NCBI GenBank assembly: GCA_011050235.1
Contig: DRGC01000012.1
Location: 1-55,748, forward strand
Reading direction: 5' to 3'
DNA length: 55,748 bases
Source: Phycisphaerae bacterium
Lineage (GTDB): Bacteria; Planctomycetota; Phycisphaerae; SM23-33
Part shown: in pieces, positions 41,930 through 51,148 of the stretch
Position numbering within the stretch: position 1 is the stretch's first letter
How the letters are laid out: each line of letters begins with the position of its first letter
Position numbers and translations under genes: made by a program
Notes under the pieces: model-generated
Told to the model about the DNA's origin: nothing
Databases searched by the model: none
What the model saw: the letters and a program-made list of their open reading frames with translations, nothing else

Positions 41930-43977
41930 GCGCAATGCGACTGGACAAAGAGCTCCAGCAGTATCGCGACATTATGAAGGTTCCGTCGCGGTTCGAGGAG
42001 GGCTTCAGTTGGACCGCACTGGTTGCGGCCCTGTTCATCGCACTGCTGATGGTGCCGGGCTCGATGTACATGGGCCTGCTGATCGGGCAAAGCGGCGGTG
42101 CGTCCCAGTGGGTGACGGTGATCCTGTTCCTCGAGGCCGCCCGCCGCGCACATAAAACGCTCAAACGCGCCGAACTATACATTCTGTTTTTCATGGCTGG
42201 GGCCGCGATGGGCTCGCCCTTTTCCGGCCTGCTGTGGAATCAGTATTTCATACAAAGCCAAGCCGCCATCGGCGCCGGGGTCGCCGAGCCCTTGAAGGAG
42301 GTCTGGTGGTACGCGCCCAGCGACCCGGCTGTGCTGGCCCAGCGGTCCTTCTTCATGAAGGAGTGGTACCCGGTGCTCGGGATGATCATCTTTGGGACGA
42401 TCATCAATCGGTTCAACAGCACGGTGCTGACCTACGGGATGTTCCGCCTGGCCAGTGATATCGAGCGTTTGCCGTTCCCGATGGCTCCGGTCGGGGCGGC
42501 CGGCATCATGGCGCTGGCCGAGCAGCAGGTGGAGGAGGATAAGGTCCAACCCGAATCCGTCGGCGACGCCGATGACGACAAACCCGAAAGCTGGCGGTGG
42601 CGTGTGTTCTGTATAGGCGCCGTGCTGGGGCTGAGCTTCGGCGTCGTGTATGCCGCCTTGCCGGCGCTGTCCAACGCGTTCCTCAATGGCAAGAAAATCA
42701 TGCTGCTGCCGATTCCGTTCGCCGACTTCACACAAAAGACCTCCGACATTCTGCCCGCCTTTGCCACCGGGTGGACTTGGAGCATGGGCGGCGTCATCAG
42801 TGGGATGGTCTTCCCGTTCTTCGGCGTGCTGGGAGGATTTATCGGATTGATCATCACGATGGTGGCCAACCCCCTCCTATACAAATTCGGTCTGCTGCAC
42901 AGTTGGGAACACGGCATGGACACCATCCGGACCAACTTCAGCAACCAGATCGACTTCTATTTCAGCTTCAGCATCGGCATCTCCATTGCCTTTGCCATCG
43001 CCGGGTTCTATCAGATCTACCGGGCCGTTCGCGACCGCGCCAAGGAGCGCCGGCAGCAGGAGCAGGGCCTGGTCGTCGAAGCCGAAGACGACCAACTTAA
43101 AACCCGGGAGAATATCGCCGAACGCGGCGACATTCCGCTTCCCATAATCATCGCGACCTATTTCATCATCTCGTTTCTGTACATCGGTCTGTCGGGATGG
43201 TTGATCGAGTGGCACAGGGGCGTCATGGTGGCGATGTTCTTCTTCGCGTTTTTCTATACGCCCATCATCAGCTACGTCACCGCCCGCCTGCAGGGCATGA
43301 CGGGCCAGAGCGTCAGCATCCCAATGGTCCGCGAGGCGGCGTTCCTTCTGTCGGGCTACACGGGGGGGGTCAAGATATGGTTCCTGCCCATGCCGTTCCT
43401 CAATAACTACGGAGGCGGCGCCGGCGGGTGGCGCGTCGCCGAACTGACCGGCACGCGGTTCTGGTCGATCTGGAAGGCCGAGATCATCCTGACCCCTATC
43501 GTGCTCGTTTCGTCGATTGTGTTCGCCCAGTTCATCTGGTCGTTGGACCCGATCCCCTCATCCGCCTATCCCTATGCCCAGAAGATGTGGCCCCTGAACG
43601 CCGCCACCAGCACCATTATCATGACGTCCACGCTGGGGCGATTCAGCCAGTTCCAGGAGACGTTCCGGTGGGAATACCTCGCCGCCGGCGCGACGTTCGG
43701 GACGGTCATGTTCTTTGTGCTCTATGCGATGAACCTGCCCATGATGCTGGTCTACGGCATGGTGGGCGGGCTGAACGAGACCACGCCCCACAGCGTTCTC
43801 CCGCAGTTCATCGGGGCGCTGGTCGGGCGGTACTACTTCCAGAGACGCCTGGGCCTCAAGTGGCGCCAGTACATTCCGGTCGTGATGGCCGGGTACGGCT
43901 GCGGGCTGGGGTTGATTGTCACCTTCAGCACCGGCGTGACGTTCATGACCAAGGCCGTTATCAAGATTCCTTTCTGA
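41926..43977 (+). CDS. OPT-like oligopeptide transporter family membrane protein
   Basis: This 683-residue protein has about fifteen hydrophobic helices, including FSWTALVAALFIALLMVPGS, LYILFFMAGAAMGSPFSG and IIATYFIISFLYIGLSGWLI. The overall pattern, with MFRLASDIERLPFPMAPVGA and a long central acidic loop (EDDQLKT), resembles OPT-related proteins found in planctomycetes (DUF6784/DUF6785-like). I do not see a substrate motif. The GTG at 41926 overlaps the previous stop (GTGA) with GGAG seven bases upstream; an ATG at 41935 is the alternative. It sits between the giant FtsX protein and an ATPase gene. Confidence 0.6.
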   Translation: MSAMRLDKELQQYRDIMKVPSRFEEGFSWTALVAALFIALLMVPGSMYMGLLIGQSGGASQWVTVILFLEAARRAHKTLKRAELYILFFMAGAAMGSPFSGLLWNQYFIQSQAAIGAGVAEPLKEVWWYAPSDPAVLAQRSFFMKEWYPVLGMIIFGTIINRFNSTVLTYGMFRLASDIERLPFPMAPVGAAGIMALAEQQVEEDKVQPESVGDADDDKPESWRWRVFCIGAVLGLSFGVVYAALPALSNAFLNGKKIMLLPIPFADFTQKTSDILPAFATGWTWSMGGVISGMVFPFFGVLGGFIGLIITMVANPLLYKFGLLHSWEHGMDTIRTNFSNQIDFYFSFSIGISIAFAIAGFYQIYRAVRDRAKERRQQEQGLVVEAEDDQLKTRENIAERGDIPLPIIIATYFIISFLYIGLSGWLIEWHRGVMVAMFFFAFFYTPIISYVTARLQGMTGQSVSIPMVREAAFLLSGYTGGVKIWFLPMPFLNNYGGGAGGWRVAELTGTRFWSIWKAEIILTPIVLVSSIVFAQFIWSLDPIPSSAYPYAQKMWPLNAATSTIIMTSTLGRFSQFQETFRWEYLAAGATFGTVMFFVLYAMNLPMMLVYGMVGGLNETTPHSVLPQFIGALVGRYYFQRRLGLKWRQYIPVVMAGYGCGLGLIVTFSTGVTFMTKAVIKIPF

Positions 43978-43997
43978 CCGAGCGAGCGAGGCCGCCA

Positions 43998-44726
43998 ATG
44001 AGCAACGGCGAGACCATTATTGAGTGCCGCAATCTGACGAAGATGTACCGCATGGGGGGCCAGGAGATCTATGCGCTGCGCGACATGGACCTGGACATCT
44101 ACCGCGGCGAGTACCTGTCCGTCATGGGGCCCAGCGGATCCGGCAAGAGCACGCTGTTCAACATGATCGGTGCGCTGGACAAACCCACCGCCGGCACGGT
44201 GAGGATTTCCGGCGTCGACCTGACCAAGCAGGGAAGCCTGGAGTTGGCCTACATTCGCAATCGCCACATCGGCTACATTTTCCAGGCGTTCAACCTGATC
44301 CCCTCGTTGACCGCTCTGCGAAATGTGATGCTGCCTCTGCTGTTTTCCGGCATGGAAACCCACGACGCCCAGCAGCGCGCCACCGACGTCCTGACGGAAG
44401 TCGGGCTCAGCGACCGCCTGCATCACCGCCCGGACGAGCTATCCGGCGGGCAGCAGCAGCGTGTGGCCATCGCGCGGGGCCTGTCGATGGAGCCCGCCAT
44501 CATGCTCGCCGACGAGCCGACGGCCAACCTCGATCTGCATACCGGCGAGGATATCATCAACAGCCTTCGCACCCTCTGCGACAACCACGGCGTGACCATC
44601 ATCACCGCCACCCACGATCACAAAATGCTCGACAAGTCCGACCGCATCCTGTGGATCAAAGACGGGCAGAGGGATCGCCTCGAAAACCGAGCCGACATCG
44701 ACATCCGCGTCGGCAAAGTCGAATGA
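43998..44726 (+). CDS. Second LolD/MacB-type ABC transporter ATPase
   Basis: This 242-residue ATPase has Walker A GPSGSGKS, signature LSGGQQQR, Walker [13 protein letters not shown] and ATHDHKM. It is a close paralogue of the ATPase at 35395-36186 (shared GQ-x3-[22 protein letters not shown]). It starts 20 bases after the OPT-like gene and closes the cluster. The two ATPases may serve the small and giant FtsX permeases separately. Confidence 0.9.
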   Translation: MSNGETIIECRNLTKMYRMGGQEIYALRDMDLDIYRGEYLSVMGPSGSGKSTLFNMIGALDKPTAGTVRISGVDLTKQGSLELAYIRNRHIGYIFQAFNLIPSLTALRNVMLPLLFSGMETHDAQQRATDVLTEVGLSDRLHHRPDELSGGQQQRVAIARGLSMEPAIMLADEPTANLDLHTGEDIINSLRTLCDNHGVTIITATHDHKMLDKSDRILWIKDGQRDRLENRADIDIRVGKVE

Positions 44727-44864
44727 CCATTCTGCATTCTCGACCCGCGTTTTTCGATTGTGACGTTACGGCACGGGGGCCGGGCCGCGAAGCAAGCGGG
44801 CCAAATCGAAAATCGGCACTCGAAAACCTGCCCGCCGGACAGGCAGGTCGACAATCCCTCCCCC

Positions 44865-45728
44865 CTACTCCTCTTCGATATACTGACGGCTCATCAGGAA
44901 GCTCACTCGTTTGAACGTATCCCCGTCCAGCGTGTCGCGAAGCGATTTTCGCGCCTGGGAGAGATTCGTCCGGCGGGTTACGTGGCAGATGATAATCCGC
45001 TCGTTGCGCATACCCTCCAGAATAGCCGGCAGGTCCGATACGTGCAGATGCTTGCCCGCCCGGGCCCGCCCGGCGTGGTCGCCGTCGAAGAATGTGCACT
45101 CAATCAGCAGCACCTGCGCCTCGGCCACGTGCGGAAGCTCGGCGTAGTTGGCCGGCGCCGTATCGCCCAGATACGCCACCAGCGGCAGTTCGATGCGATG
45201 CGTGACACTCTCACCCTTTTCCTTCAGCGCCACGATTTCCGGCCCGGTCAGCCCTTCGTACTCCTGTTTGAGCTTGTTCCGCACTTCAACCAACGAGAAT
45301 CCAAGCGACTCGGTCGTATGCACCGTCGCGAACGTTCGCACGACCAGGTCCCGCCGCAATTCGTAGTCCTCGCCGCCGCTCATGCCGACAAACCGGTGCG
45401 GCGCGACGTGGCCCTCAACGCGCCCCCACGCCGTCATGAGCTCTTCCAACGGCCCGACCAACCCCTTCGGCACCAACGCCACGCCGTCGCTGATGCCCTG
45501 GAAATCGCGCTGCGCAAAGTAATACGGAAGCCCCGCGACGTGGTCCATGTGCCCGTGCGACAACAGCACGTGGTTGACCGTCAGCGCCTCGCGCGGGCAC
45601 TTGCCGATGTCGAAGCAGCAGTCCAGCTCCGGCGCAACGATCACCGCTTCCTCACCGGCGACGCTGTAACCGGCCAGGGAAAACTGGTCGAGCTTGACCT
45701 CGTTGAGCTTGTACGGGCGGATTCGCAT
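44865..45728 (-). CDS. RNase Z-like metallo-beta-lactamase-fold hydrolase
   Basis: This 287-residue protein has the MBL zinc motif LLSHGHMDHVAGLP (about residues 56-69). Further ligands are in YLGDTAPAN and in ECTFFDGDHAGRA followed by HLHVSDL. The family relation is to tRNase Z-type enzymes, but the flexible exosite arm of true RNase Z is not obvious, so it may hydrolyse another substrate. The ATG at 45728 is used; the TTG at 45746 has no clear Shine-Dalgarno. It converges with the ABC cluster and is divergent from the glycosyltransferase gene. Confidence 0.8.
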   Translation of the reverse strand: MRIRPYKLNEVKLDQFSLAGYSVAGEEAVIVAPELDCCFDIGKCPREALTVNHVLLSHGHMDHVAGLPYYFAQRDFQGISDGVALVPKGLVGPLEELMTAWGRVEGHVAPHRFVGMSGGEDYELRRDLVVRTFATVHTTESLGFSLVEVRNKLKQEYEGLTGPEIVALKEKGESVTHRIELPLVAYLGDTAPANYAELPHVAEAQVLLIECTFFDGDHAGRARAGKHLHVSDLPAILEGMRNERIIICHVTRRTNLSQARKSLRDTLDGDTFKRVSFLMSRQYIEEE

Positions 45729-45859
45729 AACAGAACTTAACGACAAATGTTACGGCGCATGTAGCTCAAAATCAACTTTGCGCGCCGTCGCGCCCTGCGT
45801 TCGACCGAACGGATATGCTGCCACTTGGCACGGCCGGGGCCGGCCGATACACTACCGTC

Positions 45860-46780
45860 ATGTCTGACAGCAAAACAATTGCCGTCCTGATCCCGTGCCA
45901 TAACGAAGCCGCCACCATCGGCAAGGTCGTCGATGACTTCCGCAAGGCGTTGCCTGAGGCCCGCATCTACGTCTTCGACAACTGCAGCACCGACCAGACC
46001 GCTCAGATCGCCGCCGACCACGGCGCGACGGTCATATTCGAACCTCGTCAGGGCAAGGGCTTCGTCGTCGATGCGATGCTCAGCCGCGTCGACGCGGACG
46101 TCTACATCATGGTCGATGGCGATGACACCTACCCGGCCGACCACGCCCGAAAGCTCCTCGCCCCCGTGCTGGCCGGCAAGGCCGACATGGTCATCGGCAC
46201 CCGCCTGGCCGAGCACGGCGACAAATCTTTCCGCCCGCTGCACGTGCTGGGCAACAGGCTGATTCGCAGCCTGATCAACACGATCTTCGGCGTCAAGCTT
46301 ACCGATATCCTCTCCGGCTATCGCGCGTTCAATCGCAACGTCGTTCATCGTGTGCCCATCGTCTCGGGCGGGTTCGAGGTCGAAACCGAACTGACGATCC
46401 ACTCGCTCTACTACCGCCTCAAGCTGCTGGAGACGCCCGTCCCCTACGGCGTCCGCCCCAGCGGCAGCGAGTCCAAGCTGCACACCTTCCGCGACGGGGC
46501 CCGCGTGCTGTGGAAGCTGTTCAACCTCGCCCGAGCCTTCAAGCCGCTGACGTTCTTCGGAATCGTCAGTCTCCTGCTGTTCGTTCTGGGTGTGCTGGCC
46601 GGCATCCCGCCGATCACCGACTACGCCACCACCGGCAAGGTCCCGCATTTCCCCCTGGCCATTCTCGCCACCGGGCTGATGATCCTCTCGGCCGGGTCGG
46701 CGTTTCTGGGCATTATCCTGCACGCCATGAATTGGCGCTTCAAAGAGCTGCACAACGTCCTGGTCCGCGACAAGCGCTGA
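45860..46780 (+). CDS. Family 2 glycosyltransferase with C-terminal membrane helices
   Basis: This 306-residue enzyme has the GT2 pattern: IAVLIPCHNEAATIGKVV, VFDNCSTDQT, GKGFVVDAM and the metal-binding Asp motif MVDGDDTYPAD. A downstream segment TDILSGYRAFNRNVVH matches the group acting on polyprenyl or lipid acceptors. Two TM helices end the protein (LTFFGIVSLLLFVLGVLAG and LAILATGLMILSAGSAFLGI). The ATG at 45860 starts the conserved domain. It is likely involved in envelope polysaccharide or lipid-linked sugar synthesis. Confidence 0.88.
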   Translation: MSDSKTIAVLIPCHNEAATIGKVVDDFRKALPEARIYVFDNCSTDQTAQIAADHGATVIFEPRQGKGFVVDAMLSRVDADVYIMVDGDDTYPADHARKLLAPVLAGKADMVIGTRLAEHGDKSFRPLHVLGNRLIRSLINTIFGVKLTDILSGYRAFNRNVVHRVPIVSGGFEVETELTIHSLYYRLKLLETPVPYGVRPSGSESKLHTFRDGARVLWKLFNLARAFKPLTFFGIVSLLLFVLGVLAGIPPITDYATTGKVPHFPLAILATGLMILSAGSAFLGIILHAMNWRFKELHNVLVRDKR

Positions 46781-46789
46781 CCCGGCCGC

Positions 46790-47242
46790 TCATTCCTCGC
46801 CCGGCAGGTCCTTCAGGCGGCGCCGCGCCTGCTGGCCGGCAGGCTCCTTCGGATACACGTTGGCCACGTGCATGTAGATCGTCCGGGCATCGGCCGCTCG
46901 CCGCTGCTTTTCGCGGCAGAACCCCAGCCAAAACCACGCCTCGGCCGTGCGCGTCGCGTCGCCGACGGCCTGAAACCGCGGCGCCAGCGACTGCAATTCC
47001 AACGCCGCCCGGGCATACTCCAACTGCCCGACCAGATCGATCGCCGCCGCCAGACGCGCCGCCAACGGCCCGACCTCCTCGCTGGTTGGCGCTGCGGTCG
47101 GCGCCGGGGAAGACCCGGCCGCCGAGTCAGGCTCAGCCGGCACGGCCGTCTCGTACCGCGCCATGGGCTCGCCGACCGCACAGCCCGCCAGAAGCAGCGC
47201 CGCCAGCAGCAGTGTCGTCACGAGTGGTCGGTCACGAAACAC
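46790..47242 (-). CDS. Small TPR-type lipoprotein
   Basis: This 150-residue protein has a lipoprotein signal (LLLAGC), a Ser/Pro/Ala linker and two or three TPR-like helix pairs (LAAAIDLVGQLEYARAALEL, RTAEAWFWLGFCREKQRR, ARTIYMHVANVYPKEPAGQQARR). Its start overlaps the preceding gene by 11 bases, so it is coupled to the sigma-linked membrane protein. A role as outer-membrane-anchored partner of that protein is inferred. Confidence 0.65.
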   Translation of the reverse strand: MFRDRPLVTTLLLAALLLAGCAVGEPMARYETAVPAEPDSAAGSSPAPTAAPTSEEVGPLAARLAAAIDLVGQLEYARAALELQSLAPRFQAVGDATRTAEAWFWLGFCREKQRRAADARTIYMHVANVYPKEPAGQQARRRLKDLPGEE

Positions 47243-48620
47243 GGTCGACCCCTAGAAGGATCAGTTGAATTTCCAGCAGCACCAGCCGCGACCGCTCGTC
47301 CTCGGCCTGCTGCCGCGCAATCGCCAACATCTCCCGCAGGCTGCCCGTCCGCGTCGCCGCCGCGAACGCCTCGACCTCGGACGCGTCCGCCACGTCCAGC
47401 AGCGCCAGCCGCGTCAGCACGACCTCCAGTCGCTCGATCACGCGCCCGGTCTCGGTCTCTCCCACCCGCCGGCGAAGCTCGCCGCAACGGCGAATCAGAA
47501 GACGATTTCGCGCCACAGCCTGAACGGCCGTCATGCCCGTCTCGTTCGGCGCCACGGTCGTCAGGTACAGCGTCACCAACTCCGGGGCGACGTCAACCCC
47601 GACGGCCTCGGCCTTGTCCGCACCTATCTCCTTCACCTCACGCTCGGGTATTTCGCCATCGGCCAGTGCCAGCGCCTCGGGGGGAGCCACCTCGGCTGCA
47701 TCGAGTCTGTCGAACTTTTCGGCCAGTTCCGGCGTATCGGGGGGAGCAAGCTCGTCGGGTCCGTTAACGCTATCGATCTCTTGGGCCTGTTCCAGCTTGC
47801 TCATGGCCGCTGTGGCCTCATTCAAGCCCTTGCGAAGCTCGTCGGTCCGGCTATCGGCCTGGGCCAATTGTCTCCGCAGTTCGGTAACCTCAAAGGCCAG
47901 TTTGTCACGCTCGGCCTCCAGGACTTTTCGCTCGTCGGCGTAGGCCTTTTCGTGCTCAAGGCGACGATCACCATCATCGCGACCTTCATCCATCATGGGG
48001 TCTGGCGCATCCTTCGGCCCGGCCTCCACCTCGGGCCTGCGCCTGCTCTGACCGGCCTCGTGACCCACCTGCCCGACAACTTCCTCAGCGTCAGCAGGGC
48101 CTTCCGCGAAGGCCTTGCGCCGGGGCGCATCTGGCTGCGGCGACGCTGGCGCATCCGTCTGTCCGGCCTCCCACCTGGCCTTCGACCGGGTATCTGCCAG
48201 CTCATGAGTCACCGGCGGGGAAACTTCGTCGGCGTCAGCAGGGCCTTCCGCAGAGGCCCCGCGCTGGGGGGCATCTGGCTGCGGCGCAGCTGGCGGGGCC
48301 GGCTCGATGGCCAACCGCCTTTTGCCAGACCTGGGGATCGCATCCCGGGCCGGTAACAATTTCTCCGGCGCGTTGCGATCGGCCATTTGCATGCTCTCGG
48401 TCCCATACTCGATCAGCGAGGCGCGATACAGGACGCCGGCAACGATCAGCAACACGGCAGCCGCCGCCAGCGGAGCCCATCGCGCCGTCAGTGTCAACAC
48501 GACCCTTTGCTGCGGCCGGGGCGCCGCGGGCAATGGGGCCTGTTCAACGGCCCGTCGAGCGCCCCACTGTCGCAGGAGCTTTTCCAGGCCGTCGGGCGGG
48601 TTGTTCGGTTGATCGTTCAT
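47232..48620 (-). CDS. Sigma-linked single-pass membrane protein, possible anti-sigma factor
   Basis: This 462-residue protein has a short cytoplasmic N-terminus and one TM helix (ARWAPLAAAAVLLIVAGVLY, about residues 46-65). A long Pro/Ala/Glu-rich region follows with a 48-residue tandem repeat (PQPDAP-x-R-x3-AEGPADA). Then come a coiled coil (about 215-280) and a helical C-terminal domain. Lying directly downstream of an ECF sigma gene, it could be an anti-sigma factor, but no zinc (HxxxCxxC) anti-sigma motif is present. It is followed by a lipoprotein gene with overlapping start. Confidence 0.55.
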   Translation of the reverse strand: MNDQPNNPPDGLEKLLRQWGARRAVEQAPLPAAPRPQQRVVLTLTARWAPLAAAAVLLIVAGVLYRASLIEYGTESMQMADRNAPEKLLPARDAIPRSGKRRLAIEPAPPAAPQPDAPQRGASAEGPADADEVSPPVTHELADTRSKARWEAGQTDAPASPQPDAPRRKAFAEGPADAEEVVGQVGHEAGQSRRRPEVEAGPKDAPDPMMDEGRDDGDRRLEHEKAYADERKVLEAERDKLAFEVTELRRQLAQADSRTDELRKGLNEATAAMSKLEQAQEIDSVNGPDELAPPDTPELAEKFDRLDAAEVAPPEALALADGEIPEREVKEIGADKAEAVGVDVAPELVTLYLTTVAPNETGMTAVQAVARNRLLIRRCGELRRRVGETETGRVIERLEVVLTRLALLDVADASEVEAFAAATRTGSLREMLAIARQQAEDERSRLVLLEIQLILLGVDRVS

Positions 48621-48672
48621 GGCTTCATCAGATTCTATCCACACGTCGCGCCGATGCGCAGGTCGTGGGCCA

Positions 48673-49230
48673 TTACGCGTCGATTCCTTTGCCTTCCAGG
48701 CAGTCGCGCAGAAGCTCTCGCGCCTTGTTCAGGTGTAGCCGCACCGTTGCTTCAGCCAAGTTGGCCGTCGTCGAAATGCCGCGCGTCGTCCGCGCGTCCA
48801 CGTACCGCAGGCGAATTAGCTTCTGCATATCCTCGGGCAGTCGGCCGATGCAGTCGTCCAGCGCCTCGACCCGCTCGGCGGCCTCGGCGTCGATGCCCGG
48901 ATTGTCGTCGGCCAGCGTCTGCTCCGCCAGTTCCGGATCGACCACCCCCACCGGCTTCGCGCGACGCCAACGCTTGCGGACAACGTTGCGGGCGATCGTC
49001 GATATCCACCCGCCCAGCGAGCCGCGAGATGCGTCGAACGTGCCCAGCGACCGAAAGACCCGAACGAAGACGTCCTGGCAGAGGTCTTCGGCGTCATGGC
49101 GCTCGAAACCGCTGCGCAGCAGATAGGCCATCACCCGCCGCCCGTAGGCTGCGTACAGCGCCTCGAACGCGTCGGAATCGCCCCCAAGACACCGGGCGAC
49201 GGTCTTCTTGTCGTCAGTTAGCACGCCCAC
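48673..49230 (-). CDS. ECF-type RNA polymerase sigma factor
   Basis: This 185-residue sigma-70-family protein has region 2 (ARCLGGDSDAFEALYAAYG, DAEDLCQDVFVRVFRSLG, and GGWISTIARNVVRKRWRR) and region 4 (IGRLPEDMQKLIRLRYVD then ATVRLHLNKARELLRDCL). It directs RNA polymerase to an unknown regulon. The start is uncertain: GTG at 49230 is preferred because the domain begins just after it, but the upstream sequence is open to 49386. It is divergent from the VWA lipoprotein gene and heads an operon with the membrane protein and lipoprotein. Confidence 0.85.
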   Translation of the reverse strand: MGVLTDDKKTVARCLGGDSDAFEALYAAYGRRVMAYLLRSGFERHDAEDLCQDVFVRVFRSLGTFDASRGSLGGWISTIARNVVRKRWRRAKPVGVVDPELAEQTLADDNPGIDAEAAERVEALDDCIGRLPEDMQKLIRLRYVDARTTRGISTTANLAEATVRLHLNKARELLRDCLEGKGIDA

Positions 49231-49367
49231 AGTGGCGTTATTGTCGCCTGTGGACAGTAATCCCGTCAACGACTTGGGGGCCAGGCTTTTTCTCACCCCA
49301 TCCTGCGCACCGGCAGCGACCGGGAGTATCCACAACTGACGCAGCCAACGAATGAAGGGAAAACGCC

Positions 49368-51077
49368 ATGAAACACCTGCGACCACCCATCCTGCTGTTG
49401 ACGCTGACCGCCATCGCCGTCGCCGCCATCTTCATCGGCTGCGGCTTGCACCCCCAGAAACAAGCAGCAATCTCGTCGGAATCACGATCTGACGAAGACG
49501 ACCGGGGCGCTGCCGCCCTGCCACCCGCTGCCGACGAAGCTGGCCCCTCGCCCGCCCGGTCGATGCTTAAGCGCGTCCGGAGGGACGAGTTCCTGGCCGC
49601 GGTCCGGCCAGCCAGCGCCGATTGGAACCGCGAGGCCTATGACCATTTCGATGAGAACCCGTTTCGCAGTGTCGTGGACCATCCGCTCTCGACGTTTTCG
49701 ATCGACGTGGACACCGCCAGTTACGCCAACATCCGCCGCATCCTCAACAGTGGCCACCTGCCGCCCAAGGGCGCGGTGCGGATCGAGGAGATGGTCAACT
49801 ATTTCGACTATGAGTACGGCGGCCCGGAGGTCGACGACGATCACCCCTTCGCCGCCCACGTCAGCATCGTCGGCTGTCCGTGGAACGACGCCCACCGCCT
49901 GATGCGGGTCGCCCTCAAGGGCCGAACAATGCAGACCGATCAACGGCCGGCCAGCAATCTTGTGTTCCTGCTGGATGTGTCCGGCTCGATGACTCCCGCC
50001 AACAAGCTGCCGCTGGTCCGACAGGCCATGAAGATGTTGGTCCAGAACCTCGGCGAGAACGACCGGGTTGCCATTGTGGTCTATGCCGGCGCCTCCGGGC
50101 TGGTTCTGCCTTCGACAGAGTGTGACGACAAGCAGACCATCGTCGACTCCCTCAGCCGCCTGAAGGCGGGCGGGTCGACGCACGGGGCATCGGGTATCCG
50201 CCTGGCCTATAAGGTCGCACGTGAGAACTTCATCAAAGGCGGCGTCAACCGCGTGATCCTGTGCACTGACGGCGACTTCAACGTCGGCGTCACCGATCAG
50301 GGCGAGCTGGTCAAGCTCATCCGGAAAAAGGCCAAAAGCGGCGTCTTTCTGACCGTGCTGGGCTTTGGACGGGGCAACTATCAGGATTCGCGTCTGGAGA
50401 AGCTGGCCGACAAGGGCAATGGCAACTACGGCTACATCGACACCATCCAGGAAGCCCGCAAGATACTGGTCGAGCAGCTCTCGGGCACGCTGGTGACCAT
50501 CGCCAAGGACGTGAAGATCCAGATCGAGTTCAATCCGGCCAAGGTGTCGGCCTATCGGCTGATCGGCTATGAGAACCGCATTCTGGCCAAAGAGGATTTC
50601 AACGACGACAAGAAGGACGCCGGCGAGATCGGCGCGGGCCACACCGTCACCGCACTGTACGAACTGGTCCCGGCCGGGCAGGACGCACCGACGTCGGCGG
50701 TCGATCCGCTCAAGTACCAGAACGTCGCCGCCGCAACGACCGATGCGAACGAAGTCTCCGACGAGACGCTCACACTGAAGCTCCGCTACAAGCAGCCCGA
50801 CGGCGATACGAGCACGCTGATGACGATGGTCGTCCGGGACGAGACGGCCTCGTTCGCCAACGCTCCGCAGGACATGAAGTTCGCCGCAGCGGTGGCGGGC
50901 CTGGGGATGCTGCTGCGAGGCAGCGAGCACGGCGGCAGCTTCACCTATGACGACGTGATCGCACTTGCGGCATCGACCAAAGGCGTCGACCGACACGGCT
51001 ACCGGGCCGAGTTCATCAACCTGGCCAAAATCGCCGGCGAACTGGCCAGCCAGACCACCCACGCCAGCGCCGAGTGA
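49368..51077 (+). CDS. VWA-domain lipoprotein (YfbK-like, DUF3520)
   Basis: This 569-residue protein has a lipoprotein signal (AAIFIGC) and an N-terminal region with STFSIDVDTASYANIRR, NYFDYEYGG, then a von Willebrand A domain. The metal-binding MIDAS motif is intact in FLLDVSGSMTPANKL. The C-terminal DUF3520-type region includes DVKIQIEFNPAKVSAYRLIGYENR and YKQPDG. Such proteins are surface or periplasmic Mg2+-dependent binding proteins of unknown ligand. It is divergent from an ECF sigma operon and upstream of a DUF2330 gene, separated by a hairpin. Confidence 0.9.
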   Translation: MKHLRPPILLLTLTAIAVAAIFIGCGLHPQKQAAISSESRSDEDDRGAAALPPAADEAGPSPARSMLKRVRRDEFLAAVRPASADWNREAYDHFDENPFRSVVDHPLSTFSIDVDTASYANIRRILNSGHLPPKGAVRIEEMVNYFDYEYGGPEVDDDHPFAAHVSIVGCPWNDAHRLMRVALKGRTMQTDQRPASNLVFLLDVSGSMTPANKLPLVRQAMKMLVQNLGENDRVAIVVYAGASGLVLPSTECDDKQTIVDSLSRLKAGGSTHGASGIRLAYKVARENFIKGGVNRVILCTDGDFNVGVTDQGELVKLIRKKAKSGVFLTVLGFGRGNYQDSRLEKLADKGNGNYGYIDTIQEARKILVEQLSGTLVTIAKDVKIQIEFNPAKVSAYRLIGYENRILAKEDFNDDKKDAGEIGAGHTVTALYELVPAGQDAPTSAVDPLKYQNVAAATTDANEVSDETLTLKLRYKQPDGDTSTLMTMVVRDETASFANAPQDMKFAAAVAGLGMLLRGSEHGGSFTYDDVIALAASTKGVDRHGYRAEFINLAKIAGELASQTTHASAE

Positions 51078-51085
51078 CAGATTTC

Positions 51086-51122
51086 ATCGCTGGGCCCGTC
51101 CGCGGGGGGCGGGCCCAGCGAT
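51086..51122 (+). terminator. Strong hairpin after the VWA gene
   Basis: A 13-bp perfect stem, ATCGCTGGGCCCG against its complement (51086-51098 and 51110-51122), has an 11-base loop. It lies nine bases after the VWA stop and before the DUF2330 start. There is no T run, so attenuation rather than full termination is possible. Confidence 0.5.
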
Positions 51123-51148
51123 ACTGTTAAGGTCAAGAAGGAGCGACG

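Noticed and set aside
44751-44812. Terminator between the ABC cluster and the RNase Z-like gene
   Set aside because: A 9-bp stem (TTTTCGATT/AATCGAAAA) exists, but its long loop and lack of a following T run make it weak evidence.
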